A stretch of 64,000 nt of DNA, from assembly GCF_028993555.1 (NCBI RefSeq), contig NZ_CP118610.1:2108001-2172000 (forward strand), given 5' to 3'. This DNA comes from Ensifer adhaerens (GTDB taxonomy: Bacteria > Pseudomonadota > Alphaproteobacteria > Rhizobiales > Rhizobiaceae). The notes below the pieces were generated by a model that had not been told where the DNA came from, made no database searches, and saw nothing but the letters and a program-made list of their open reading frames with translations. Each line of letters begins with the position of its first letter. Within the stretch, counting starts at the first letter, position 1. This document shows, piece after piece, positions 34,950-43,538 of the stretch. Made by a program: the position numbers and the translations under genes.

Positions 34950-35635
34950 TATCCGAGATCGACTTCAACGAGCCGGCGACCGTCCGGCTGATCTCGACCG
35001 CCTATATCGCCGAGCCCGCCGTCAAGCCGCTCGCAGACGATGACGACGAGATCGAGATCCTCAACCGGCTGGAGGCGATGACGTCCGCGCGGCTCAGCCC
35101 CCTCGCCCTGCCCGTCGGCGTCGATCCCGCCGAGCTTTTGAACGAGACCTTCGGCTACGGCTGGTCGCTGATCAACGCCGCCTTCTGCCATGCCCGTCCG
35201 CCGGGCAACCGCTTCAACGGCGAGGAGCGCGGCGCCTGGTATTGCGCCTTCGGCCCGCGCGCGCTTCAGACCTGCCAGGCGGAAATCGTCTACCACCGCA
35301 CCCGGGCGCTCAGCGAAGCCGGAAGCTTTCACGACATCGGCCGCTACCGCGAGCTGATCGCCGGCTTCACCTGCCGCTTTCACGATGTGCGCGGCGAAAA
35401 GGGCGCCGCCTATCTCGATGCCGATACGGCGGTTGCCTACCCCGCCGGCCAGGCGCTCGCTGCCACTATTCTGGCGCAAGACGGCAACGGCCTGATCTAC
35501 CCTTCCGCCCGCGACCCCGAGGGCGAATGCCTCGCCGTCTTCCGCCCTGCCGTCATCCAGAACATCCGCCAGGGCCGCACCATCACCTTTCAATGGTCGG
35601 GTGCGCCCGAGCCGCGCATTCTGGAAGAAGATTGA
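34946..35635 (+). CDS. RES-domain toxin (probable NAD-degrading)
   Basis: 229 residues with the RES fold: Arg in PPGNRFNGEERGAWYCAF, Glu in TCQAEIVYHRTR and Ser in GLIYPSARDPEGECLAVF, the three residues the domain is named for. Studied homologues (MbcT, ParT, Res) degrade or transfer from NAD and so stop growth. It starts at the ATG at 34946 that overlaps the antitoxin stop; the longer open frame upstream is antitoxin DNA read in another frame. Complete toxin with no truncation seen, so the pair is probably functional. Confidence 0.9.
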   Translation: MISEIDFNEPATVRLISTAYIAEPAVKPLADDDDEIEILNRLEAMTSARLSPLALPVGVDPAELLNETFGYGWSLINAAFCHARPPGNRFNGEERGAWYCAFGPRALQTCQAEIVYHRTRALSEAGSFHDIGRYRELIAGFTCRFHDVRGEKGAAYLDADTAVAYPAGQALAATILAQDGNGLIYPSARDPEGECLAVFRPAVIQNIRQGRTITFQWSGAPEPRILEED

Positions 35636-36121
35636 CCCGGCGAGACAGATCGAAAAGCAGCGCCAAGAACGGCCCGCAATGTTGCCGCAATGCGCCCGCT
35701 CGACAAGGGCTCGCCTTTCCGGATTCCCGCGCCAAACTGCCGAGGCCGGATTCGGCTTGAATGGAAACCACTTATAAATCAAATTGTTATTGACGCCTTT
35801 GCCCGGCTGGACATGCGCCGGCACTTGGAAGCGAAGCCTCACTCTCTCCTGCGCTGCGAGGAGAGGAAAACGGCCGCACCACGTTCCACTTGACGACCGC
35901 CCGTTTCGCGTAGGCTGCGACGCGACCGACGCGTTCTCCAGGCTTGGGATGTGACTATAGCGAGCGCTGCACCGTCCCTTCTCCCCGCCCGCGGGCAGAA
36001 GGTGCGGCAGGCGGGTGCGGAGAAAGCTCCTCACCGCGCGGATGAGGGCAAATCCCTCACCGCGCGGATAAGGGGCGCCCGACGGCAAACCGCCGAGCAA
36101 AGCGTCGACCATGAGGAACGA
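35636..36121. repeat. Intergenic region with REP-like inverted repeats
   Basis: No gene is seen. From 35976 a CTTCTCCCCGCCCGCGGGCAGAAGG-type hairpin region runs into two near-identical units, CTCACCGCGCGGATGAGGGC and CTCACCGCGCGGATAAGGGG (36030-36078). These are inverse copies of the repeat family at 34308-34383. Confidence 0.65.
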
Positions 36122-36568
36122 ATGACGATTACACTTTTGCCAGTCGATGCCGTCGATGCCGATGTCATCCGAAAGCTCGACGTGCATGAAAACCAGATGG
36201 ACTTCATCGCCAGCAACAAGGAGTCGCTGGAAGAACTCGCCGAGCGCCCCGAATGCGTCGGCTTTGCCGTGATGGCCGAAGGCGCGCCCGTCGGCTTTGC
36301 CATGTATGCGCTCGACCCGGATGACGGCAACCATTGGATCTACCGCCTGATGATCGACGCCCGCCACCAGGGCAAGGGCTATGGCGCCAAGGCGCTTACC
36401 GCCCTGCTCGAGCATATGGCCACGATCCCCGAATGCGGCGACATCTATCTCGGCGTCTACCCGGAAAACACGCGCGCCCACGCCCTTTATCACCGCTTCG
36501 GCTTCCGCAAGACCGGCATGATGCTCGGCGGGGAGAAGGTGATGCGGCTGGACCGCACGTCGAAATAA
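36122..36568 (+). CDS. GNAT-family N-acetyltransferase (BltD/spermidine type)
   Basis: 148 residues, one GNAT domain. The acetyl-CoA loop reads RHQGKGYGAKALTALLEHM (Q/RxxGxG), preceded by the WIYRLMIDA strand and followed by YLGVYPENTRAHALYHRFGF. The VGFAMYALDPDDGNHWIYRL segment resembles spermine/spermidine acetyltransferases (BltD, PaiA), so a polyamine substrate is possible. GAGGAACGA precedes the ATG at 36122; the open frame back to 35951 is intergenic repeat. It converges on the MFS gene with a shared terminator. Confidence 0.87.
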   Translation: MTITLLPVDAVDADVIRKLDVHENQMDFIASNKESLEELAERPECVGFAVMAEGAPVGFAMYALDPDDGNHWIYRLMIDARHQGKGYGAKALTALLEHMATIPECGDIYLGVYPENTRAHALYHRFGFRKTGMMLGGEKVMRLDRTSK

Positions 36569-36596
36569 CGCTCGGGACATCGTCGCGTTCGGGAGC

Positions 36597-36621
36597 GGAT
36601 GGGAGCGTTGCGGTCCCATCC
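36597..36621. terminator. Bidirectional terminator between GNAT and MFS genes
   Basis: GGATGGGA / TCCCATCC perfect eight-base stem with a nine-base loop, between two converging stops (36568 and 36646). Confidence 0.65.
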
Positions 36622-36645
36622 ACATTCGGCTGATGCCGCGCCGCG

Positions 36646-37842
36646 CTACGACGCGGCCGCAGCCGCCACCGGTTTCGTCAGGCGCAGGCCGAGAACCAAT
36701 AGCCCGCCCAGTGCATAAACGACGACGACCGAAAGCCAGATGGCGCCCGGCCATTGCTCGTGGACGACGAAATAGAGGCTAGAAAAGGCCAGCGGACTGA
36801 TGATCGACGCCAGGCTCACGGCTGAGGCCAGCACGCCCTGGAACTGGCCCTGCTGGCTCTCGTCCACCTGCCGGGTCGCGAGCGATTGCAGCGCCGGCAC
36901 GCCGATGCCGCCGAGCGCAAAGACCGGCATGACCGCAAAGATCATCCAGCCCTCGGTCGCAAACGCCATGACGGTCAAGGCAAGGCACACGCCGGCAACA
37001 CCCACCAGAATGGCGCCACGCTCGCCGAAGAGCTTTACGGCCGGTCCCGGAAGGAACGCCTGGGCAAGCGTCTGGCAGACACCGAAAGCGCCAAGCGAAA
37101 GGCCGATCCAGAACCCGTTCCACTGGAACGTCTCGCTGCCCCAGAGCGCCCAGCAGGTGCCGTAGGCTTCGCCTGTGGCGCTGAAGATCAGGAACAGAAA
37201 GACGATCGGCAGCACGCTCTTCACCGAGAACACCCAGCGCAGCGGCCGAAGCGGATTGAGCGCGGCAAGATCGATCCTCTCGCGGCTCGGTATGCGCGAT
37301 TCCGGCAGCACGAAATATGCCAGCGCCAGATTGCAGCCGTTCAGCACCGCCGCGGCAATGAAGGGCAGCCGCAACCAGTGATCGCCGAGAACGCCGCCGA
37401 GAACGGGGCCGATGATGAAGCCGATGCCGAACATGGCGTTGAACAGGCCGAAGCGCTGGGCACGCTTATCCTCGGGCGTGATGTCGGTGATATAGGCGGT
37501 TGCGACCGACATGTTGGCGCTGGTCAGCCCGGCGATCGCGCGGCCGGCAAGGAGCATCCAGAGATTGGGCGCAAAGGCGAGGAACAGGTAGTTGATGGCA
37601 GCACCGGCAAGCGAGATCAACAGCACCGGCCGGCGGCCCAGCCGGTCGCTGAGCGCACCCAGCACCGGCGCGAAGATGAACTGCATGACCGCGTAGAGAG
37701 CGGTCATCGTGCCGATATAGGGCGCCACGCTTTGGGCTTGGGTCACGTCCTTGAGCAGCGAAGGCAGGATGGGAAAGATGAGGCCGATGCCCACGGCATC
37801 GAGCACAATGGCGGTAAAAATGACGATTAGGGGCTTCTTCAT
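36646..37842 (-). CDS. MFS exporter, TetA(tetracycline-efflux)-like
   Basis: 398 residues, 12 membrane segments. KKPLIVIFTAIVLDAVGIGL at the N-terminus and the motif A loop GALSDRLGRRPVLL are characteristic of the TCR/TetA group of 12-TMS antiporters. YITDITPEDKRAQRFGL and GPVLGGVLGD (motif C) follow. The ATG at 37842 with GGAA upstream begins just before helix 1. Tetracycline resistance is not implied: many chromosomal TetA-like proteins have other substrates. No adjacent TetR gene. Confidence 0.87.
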   Translation of the reverse strand: MKKPLIVIFTAIVLDAVGIGLIFPILPSLLKDVTQAQSVAPYIGTMTALYAVMQFIFAPVLGALSDRLGRRPVLLISLAGAAINYLFLAFAPNLWMLLAGRAIAGLTSANMSVATAYITDITPEDKRAQRFGLFNAMFGIGFIIGPVLGGVLGDHWLRLPFIAAAVLNGCNLALAYFVLPESRIPSRERIDLAALNPLRPLRWVFSVKSVLPIVFLFLIFSATGEAYGTCWALWGSETFQWNGFWIGLSLGAFGVCQTLAQAFLPGPAVKLFGERGAILVGVAGVCLALTVMAFATEGWMIFAVMPVFALGGIGVPALQSLATRQVDESQQGQFQGVLASAVSLASIISPLAFSSLYFVVHEQWPGAIWLSVVVVYALGGLLVLGLRLTKPVAAAAAS

Positions 37843-38394
37843 GATGCGTTCCGATCGACGCAAGCACGCGCACGCCAACAGGCGCCGATGCCTTGCGATT
37901 GGGTGACCTGACGATGCAGGCGATGAGTTTTGGGAAACGCTGGCCGATCCGTGCTCAAACGGCAGGGATGGCGTGTGCTTGACCGCCTGGACGGGAATTC
38001 GTCCACCTGTTTACTCCGCCACTGAGCGGATCAAGGGAAGCGGTCGCTTTTCGCGATGGCGGGCACTTAACTCCGGATGGCGGGACGCGACAAGCCCCGG
38101 ATTCTTGCAGCACGAGCGAGCAGAAGCCAAACGATCCGGCGTGTCATCCCCGCTATCTTGGCGTGCTGGAAACGATGCCACGTACTGAGCACACGTCGAA
38201 GCAGCGTAGCCGCGCTCACAACCGGCAAATGGTCAACAGGACCTTTTTCGATTACAGTTGGGGCAGAAACCACGACAGTCGTCAGAGCGGAAAACTCCTT
38301 GAGCCTGGCCCGACCGTGGTCCCCTTTCGGTGGCCACGCAACTCGGGACGGAGCACCCGCTTGCCGATGCGGAATTCGTGGGTGGAGCGCAGCG
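37843..38394. other. Intergenic region between MFS and GNAT genes
   Basis: About 550 bases. The plus-strand frame is open upstream of the GNAT start, but its translation looks random. I see no gene, repeat or RNA here. Confidence 0.4.
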
Positions 38395-38913
38395 ATGGAA
38401 CAGAACTCCGAGATCGGCCCGGCCGAAGCTGACGACTTTCCTGCCATTCGATCCTTGTGCAACGGCTTCCTCGACTGGTGCCGATCGCGCTACGGCGAAA
38501 ACGCGTGGTTCGTCGACCACTACTACACGCCGGAACAATGGGCCGCGCTCCTCGACAGCCTGCCGAAAATCCACTCGGCTCCAGATGGGGAGATTCTTGT
38601 TGCCCGTCTGAACGGAAAGGTGGTCGGCTGTGTGATGATGCAGCGGATCGGCGAACACACATGCGAGATGAAGCGCATGTTCATCAGCCCCGAGGGCCGA
38701 GGCCTGGGGCTGGGCCGCCGCCTCGCCGAAACTCTCGTGCGGGTGGCCGCCGAGCGGGGCTATACCGCCATGCGGCTGGATACTGGCCGCAACCACGACG
38801 AGGCGCTGAGCCTGTACCGTTCTCTTGGATTCCAGGAGATCGCGCCCTACTACAACGCACCTCCCGAACTGGGCAACCATCTCATCTTCATGGAAGCTCC
38901 TCTGGCGGGATAG
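38395..38913 (+). CDS. GNAT-family N-acetyltransferase
   Basis: 172 residues. The acetyl-CoA signature is GRGLGLGRRLAETLVRVA, after MKRMFISPE; then the fourth motif YTAMRLDTGRNHDEALSLYR and SLGFQEIAPYYNAP. The RLDTGRNHDEAL pattern is shared with many small uncharacterised acetyltransferases. GGAG seven bases before the ATG at 38395 sets the start. The acceptor substrate is unknown. A GFA-type gene follows 200 bases downstream on the same strand. Confidence 0.85.
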   Translation: MEQNSEIGPAEADDFPAIRSLCNGFLDWCRSRYGENAWFVDHYYTPEQWAALLDSLPKIHSAPDGEILVARLNGKVVGCVMMQRIGEHTCEMKRMFISPEGRGLGLGRRLAETLVRVAAERGYTAMRLDTGRNHDEALSLYRSLGFQEIAPYYNAPPELGNHLIFMEAPLAG

Positions 38914-39113
38914 TCCCGTCCGCCAGTTCGCCCCGCCACAATGCGCCGTCCGGTCCGCATGCGCCCTGGCGAAGACCGGATGAACCGGGGATATGGGGTG
39001 AGCCCACGGTCGAACGAGAGCGGCGACACGCTCCGCTTGGGTTTCGGCCGCCATTGCCGGCACCGCCCGATCGGCGCAATATCCCCACACATCAACAGCG
39101 GAATCGATGCACC

Positions 39114-39515
39114 ATGCTCAAGGGCTCTTGCCATTGCGGCAAAGCGAAATGGACACTGGAAGGCGACCCCGGGTCGATTACGGCCTGCAACTGCTCGCTC
39201 TGTCACCGCTACGGTACACTCTGGGCCTATGACTACGAAGGCGAACGGATCACCGTCAGCGGCGCGCTCACCTCCTACACCCGCGCCGACGAGAAGAACC
39301 CGACACTCGAAATCCTGTTCTGCCCGACCTGCGCCGGCGTCGTCGCCTGGCGGAGCTTGCAGCCCGACGAGCACGGCCGCCGGCGCATGGCCGTCAATCT
39401 CAGGCTCGCGGAACTGGAACACGTCGCCGACCTGCCGATCGACCATTTCGACGGCTTGACCACCTTCGAGGATCTGCCATCGGACGGCCGCTGCGTGCGC
39501 GATCTGTGGGCGTAA
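39114..39515 (+). CDS. GFA-family (glutathione-dependent formaldehyde-activating) protein
   Basis: 133 residues with the zinc cysteines of the GFA/CENP-V fold: CHCGKAKW near the start, CNCSLCHRYG around 25-35 and FCPTCAGVV around 75. The known family member Gfa binds glutathione and zinc; most relatives have no proven reaction, so formaldehyde detoxification is only a possibility. The start ATG has no strong ribosome site; the long upstream frame belongs to shifted GNAT sequence. Single gene. Confidence 0.85.
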   Translation: MLKGSCHCGKAKWTLEGDPGSITACNCSLCHRYGTLWAYDYEGERITVSGALTSYTRADEKNPTLEILFCPTCAGVVAWRSLQPDEHGRRRMAVNLRLAELEHVADLPIDHFDGLTTFEDLPSDGRCVRDLWA

Positions 39516-39694
39516 GGAGGGTGTGGGGCCTTGCCTTGCGTCGCCAGCGGAGGCATCCACGCGAGGTCAAGGCCGCACCCGAGGGTTCTGGAACTGCTCC
39601 GGGCCATCCCGCGCCTCTTCCCTGGGTTGGGGCAAGCAAGCACTCAATTTCGGGGATTAAGGCATAGGAGCATGGCGCAGCGTAATTTCTTCGG

Positions 39695-40561
39695 ATGACA
39701 GATACTGGTGCGCTGCGTAGCCTGGCGAGCATGGGCGTAGGGGATTGGACAGATACGGAAAATGACGCGATCGTCGCGGCCTATTTTTCAATGCTCAGCG
39801 ACGAACTTTCTGGTCGCCCCCATAACAAGGCCGTGCAAAACCGGGTTCTGCAAGAAACGCTCGGAAGAAGTCGCGGTTCGATAGAGTTCAAACATTGCAA
39901 CATTTCGGCGGCTGCAAAAGGCTTTGGCCTTCCCATTCTCAGCGGCTACCAGCCACGGTTCAATTTTCAGATGTCGCTGGCCGAGGCAATATCCCGATGG
40001 CTAGCGCGACATTCGCAATGGGACAGTGCCCTCGGCACTCATCCAGCGTCCGGGGTGGCTGAACCACCGGCGCTTTTCGTTGGTGTCGCGCCCACTCTCC
40101 ACAATGCCCCGCCACCCGTTGAATTGACGCAGATGCAGGCGGTTGCACGGCGTTTCGATGTGGCCGGGCGAGACGAACGCAATCGCGCCCTTGGTCGCGC
40201 TGGGGAAGAGCGCGTGCTCCATCATGAACGCATGCAGCTCCAACAAAGCGGTCGCCAAGATTTAGCCCGCCAGGTTCGGTGGGTGGCTGAGGAGGATGGC
40301 GATGGTGCGGGCTATGACATCGCAAGCTTCACGCCAGACGGTCGCGTGCGTTTGATCGAGGTAAAGACCACCAACGGTTGGGAACGTACGCCTTTCCATA
40401 TTTCGCGTAACGAACTTGAGGTGGCCGAGTCGCGACGTGAGGCGTGGTGTCTCCTCCGTCTTTATGATTTCTCGCGCCATCCACGGGCCTTCGAACTGCG
40501 CCCGCCCCTTGACACTCATGTCTCTCTCATCGCCACCAGCTATCAGGCGAACTTCCACTGA
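39695..40561 (+). CDS. DUF3883 PD-(D/E)XK nuclease-like protein
   Basis: 288 residues. An N-terminal domain (WTDTENDAIVAAYFSMLSDE ... SIEFKHCNISAAAKGFGLPI) of a kind often fused to HNH or DUF3883 modules. After a linker comes DUF3883, with E in GRAGEERVLHHE (about 171), D208 in GYDIASF and E222-x-K224 in LIEVKTT. That is the D ... ExK arrangement of PD-(D/E)XK nucleases. It may cut DNA as an orphan restriction-like enzyme; no methylase or other defence gene is beside it. An ATG at 39731 is an alternative start. Upstream and downstream genes are unrelated. Confidence 0.78.
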   Translation: MTDTGALRSLASMGVGDWTDTENDAIVAAYFSMLSDELSGRPHNKAVQNRVLQETLGRSRGSIEFKHCNISAAAKGFGLPILSGYQPRFNFQMSLAEAISRWLARHSQWDSALGTHPASGVAEPPALFVGVAPTLHNAPPPVELTQMQAVARRFDVAGRDERNRALGRAGEERVLHHERMQLQQSGRQDLARQVRWVAEEDGDGAGYDIASFTPDGRVRLIEVKTTNGWERTPFHISRNELEVAESRREAWCLLRLYDFSRHPRAFELRPPLDTHVSLIATSYQANFH

Positions 40562-40612
40562 ACAAACGGCTCGTCCCGTTGCTGAGGAGATGGGGTATCC
40601 ATTCAAGGCCGG

Positions 40613-41437
40613 TCAGTGCGTCGCCAGCACCCGCGCCTCCACCGGCTGATCGATGCCCTTCAGCACCAGTAGCCGGGTTGCGGCGCCCGCGGCGAACGCC
40701 TGCGCTTGCGCCGCTGTCTCCTGCGAGACGAGGATCTCGCCGGCCTCGGCCTGAGATTCCAGCCTCGAGGCCAAGTTGACGGTGCCGCCGATCGCGGTGA
40801 AGTCGCTGCGGAAGCTCGAGAACTCGCCGATCTCGACATCGCCTGTGTGAATGCCGACCCCGACACCGAGCGGCTGGCCCTTGAGATCGTCGAGTTGCAG
40901 GCTGCCAAGCGCTTGAGCGCAGAGCCGCTGGATGTCGAGCGCCGCCAGGATCGCGGCCTGCGCGTGATCCTTCCTGATGATCGGGAAGTTGAAGATTGCC
41001 ATCAACCCGTCGCCCATCTGCTTGTTGACGATGCCGTCATGCGCCCAGATCGCCTGCGCACAGCGATCCTGAAACAGGCTGACGATTTCACTCAACCTGA
41101 CCCGCTCTATCCGCTCGGAAAGATGCGTGAAACCGCGGATATCGGCAAACAGGATCGTTGCGCTTGCCGCCACGTGACTCTGCTTCTTGACGTAACGGAA
41201 GGAGCGCTCGCAGATCGTGCAGATGTTCGGGTTCATCTTGCTGCGGGTAATGCCGAAGGCACGAAACGGCAGCGCCAGGGCCCCGCGAATGGGGATCGGC
41301 ACATGCATCTGATCCCAGCATCCCCGGCAGATGCGGGCGTCGCCGCGTTGGCTCGGCTGGATGGTAGAAGCTTCTGTCATGGTCGGCATCTGCTCCGGCT
41401 GACATGGCCCGACGGGTGTGACCGAAGCTTCTGACAT
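40613..41437 (-). CDS. Class III nucleotide cyclase with N-terminal zinc ribbon
   Basis: 274 residues, soluble. Cys pairs C37-x-x-C40 (CRGC) and C73-x-x-C76 (CTIC), 32 residues apart, look like a zinc ribbon or rubredoxin-like knuckle. The cyclase domain follows: ILFADIRGFTHLSERIERVR (metal Asp), KQMGDGLMAIFNFP (second Asp) and GTVNLASRLES (Asn/Arg). The Cys pairs could bind zinc or sense redox state. The start is uncertain: ATG at 41437 or the one 19 codons later (41380), each followed by a similar short CAGAAGCTTC string. Confidence 0.83.
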   Translation of the reverse strand: MSEASVTPVGPCQPEQMPTMTEASTIQPSQRGDARICRGCWDQMHVPIPIRGALALPFRAFGITRSKMNPNICTICERSFRYVKKQSHVAASATILFADIRGFTHLSERIERVRLSEIVSLFQDRCAQAIWAHDGIVNKQMGDGLMAIFNFPIIRKDHAQAAILAALDIQRLCAQALGSLQLDDLKGQPLGVGVGIHTGDVEIGEFSSFRSDFTAIGGTVNLASRLESQAEAGEILVSQETAAQAQAFAAGAATRLLVLKGIDQPVEARVLATH

Positions 41438-41651
41438 TTGATTAGCTTTAGCAACGGCTGGAACAGGTCACGGCGGCGAAAACCAGTGCCTGCGACCATC
41501 GATGCGCCCGACCGGCCGCCTCGATGGTCGCTTTAAACTGGCCTCGCGATTGCGGCTTCTGCCTTGATCCAATTGCTGACGGCGAAGCTTCGCCCATATC
41601 TGGCGTTGCCAGATTGGCTTCCAGCGTCGCTGATCGCCTGCCCCGCTTGCC

Positions 41652-43091
41652 CTACCCCGCCTTCTTTGCCGGCGGGATGACCCAGGAGCCGTCGAGAATG
41701 GATGGCGGGCTGTCGTCGGGCCAATAGAGCCGCATCATCAGGATGAACTTGCCCTTCGGCGCCGGCAGCCAGTTGGCCTCCTTGTCCTTCCCGGGTGATT
41801 CATTCTGGATATAGATCTCGGTCGACCCGTCGGCATTGGCCTTGGGGCTGACGCGGGCACTGATCGAATAGCGGTTGAGCGGATTGTCGACGAAGAAATA
41901 GTCTTGGTCATACATGGTGATCGACCAGAAACCGCGCACCGGCGGCAATTGCCCCTTCGGAAAGGTGATGACGTATTTGTTGGCGCCATTGTAGGCCCGG
42001 GAGAAAAGCCCGTCCTTGGATTTCAGCGACGTCGGATAGATCGCATCCTGCGGGCGATTGGCGCCAAGCCCGATTGCCGTGATCAGCGCGCGCTGCAGAT
42101 AGCCGTTCCCGTAGATGCCGGTCTTGGTGGTAAAGCCCCAGCCGTTGACCTCCTGAATATCGCCATCGCTGAACTTGAAATGCAGCATGATGCGATGGAA
42201 CGCCGTGACCGGAATGCGCGAGACGAAGGCGGCGTCCAGCTTGCTCTTGTCGAAATCCTTGCCGGGCACGATGCCGATCTCGGCAAACTTGGCGATCGCT
42301 TCTCCGTCCGCAGCCGTCGGCGGGTTGGTCTTCATCAACTCGCAGAGCAGCGTGAAGTACTCGACCGCATCCATCCGGTTGACCTGCTCGCGCACCGCTG
42401 CCTTCATGTCGATGTGCGGATCGACCTTACCCGGTGGCGGCGTCCAATCCTTGCCATAGGCGCTGAGCGGCACCAGCTTGCACTCGTCCTGCAGCGCGTG
42501 AACCGCCTTGTAGTCTTCGGGCGAGCCGTCGCAATAGATGCGGCCCAGGATCCAGACGATGCTCGTCGGCGACTTGTATTCGGTGACGCCATCAGGGACG
42601 GTTCCCTGCCAGCCGGGCCCGGTGATCGCGTAGGACTGTGCGCCATCGCCGGTCGTCCGCTTTCCTGGCACCTGGAACACCGTCGTCCAGCCGTCGAGCA
42701 TCGGAAACAGGAAGTAGCGATCCTTCATGTCGGGGATCGACAGCACCCAGGGCTCCTTGCCCACATCGACGAAGGCGGTCGTATAGAGCGTATCGGCGTT
42801 TGGTGCGGTGACGTCCTTGAAGGATGCGTTCGGATATTCGCGCAGCTTGATGATGTGGCCCATCGGGCCCTTCGTGCCTTCGGGCTGTTCGACATTGGTG
42901 ACGACCCGGCGGGTCATTTCCGTCGTCACTAGCGGATAACCGTAGATATAGGCTTCGACGGCCAACCAGAAATCGTCAGCCGCCTCGATCGGATCGATCA
43001 GCGGAGATTCCAGAGCATTCGCGGATATAAATGAAACCGTTGCGAGCAGGCCAGCGCCGCCCAAAGCGACGGCACGACGTGTCATATCCAT
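41652..43091 (-). CDS. DUF1254/DUF1214 protein, Tat-like export signal
   Basis: 479 residues. The N-terminus MDMTRRAVALGGAGLLATVS carries a twin-arginine-like motif and hydrophobic core. DUF1254 region about 40-170 (AVEAYIYGYPLVTTEMTRRV), DUF1214 at the C-terminus (GFWSITMYDQDYFFVDNPLN, ending KGKFILMMRLYWPDDSPP). It is the fourth paralogue in the window and the most diverged at the C-terminus. It stands alone; the upstream gap 43092-43538 contains no gene. Confidence 0.88.
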   Translation of the reverse strand: MDMTRRAVALGGAGLLATVSFISANALESPLIDPIEAADDFWLAVEAYIYGYPLVTTEMTRRVVTNVEQPEGTKGPMGHIIKLREYPNASFKDVTAPNADTLYTTAFVDVGKEPWVLSIPDMKDRYFLFPMLDGWTTVFQVPGKRTTGDGAQSYAITGPGWQGTVPDGVTEYKSPTSIVWILGRIYCDGSPEDYKAVHALQDECKLVPLSAYGKDWTPPPGKVDPHIDMKAAVREQVNRMDAVEYFTLLCELMKTNPPTAADGEAIAKFAEIGIVPGKDFDKSKLDAAFVSRIPVTAFHRIMLHFKFSDGDIQEVNGWGFTTKTGIYGNGYLQRALITAIGLGANRPQDAIYPTSLKSKDGLFSRAYNGANKYVITFPKGQLPPVRGFWSITMYDQDYFFVDNPLNRYSISARVSPKANADGSTEIYIQNESPGKDKEANWLPAPKGKFILMMRLYWPDDSPPSILDGSWVIPPAKKAG

Positions 43092-43384
43092 GTTCGCCTC
43101 CCTTTGCCCTCATGGCAGAAGAAGGTTAGCACACGCTAATTAACACTACTAGACATTGTACCTTGGCTCGCAGCAGCACAGGACCTCCCCATGCCTGGCC
43201 GAGGGATCGTCGGGCCGCTGATCGCGAGGCGCGCCGTAGCCAGGCGACGCCCTGTCATTCGGGAGCGGAAAGCCTTCAAAATGCAGGCGTTCGTGCGTTC
43301 GCCAGACATGTATGAGGGCGCCCGACCGAGCAATGCTCTCGCCCGCAATGCGCTGGCGTAAGACACATTCATAGCATCGAAATA

Positions 43385-43414
43385 TTTAAGGCGGAGCTGA
43401 GGCTCCGCCTTAAA
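43385..43414 (-). terminator. Strong rho-independent terminator
   Basis: Perfect 13-base stem TTTAAGGCGGAGC / GCTCCGCCTTAAA with a four-base loop, followed on the minus strand by TATTT. It closes the beta-barrel gene ending at 43539, about 125 bases before. The rest of 43092-43538 (about 445 bases) shows nothing I recognise. Confidence 0.8.
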
Positions 43415-43538
43415 CGAACTTCGGTCCTTTGCAGTCCGGCGTCGCCTTTGCGATCTGTCGCGCAAGAACGCGTCATGTACGGCGGCTGCCGCGGATGGTA
43501 GGGCAGCACGAGATGCCTTACGACCGCCAAGCAGTCGA

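Noticed and set aside
36646..37842. Tetracycline resistance gene
   Set aside because: Only family-level similarity to TetA; no linked TetR-type repressor and no resistance context.
37973..38394. Possible small genes in the gap upstream of the GNAT gene
   Set aside because: Frames lack ribosome sites and protein-like composition.
39695..40561. Defence island around the DUF3883 gene
   Set aside because: The neighbours are a GFA protein, a GNAT and a cyclase; no other defence-type genes are seen.
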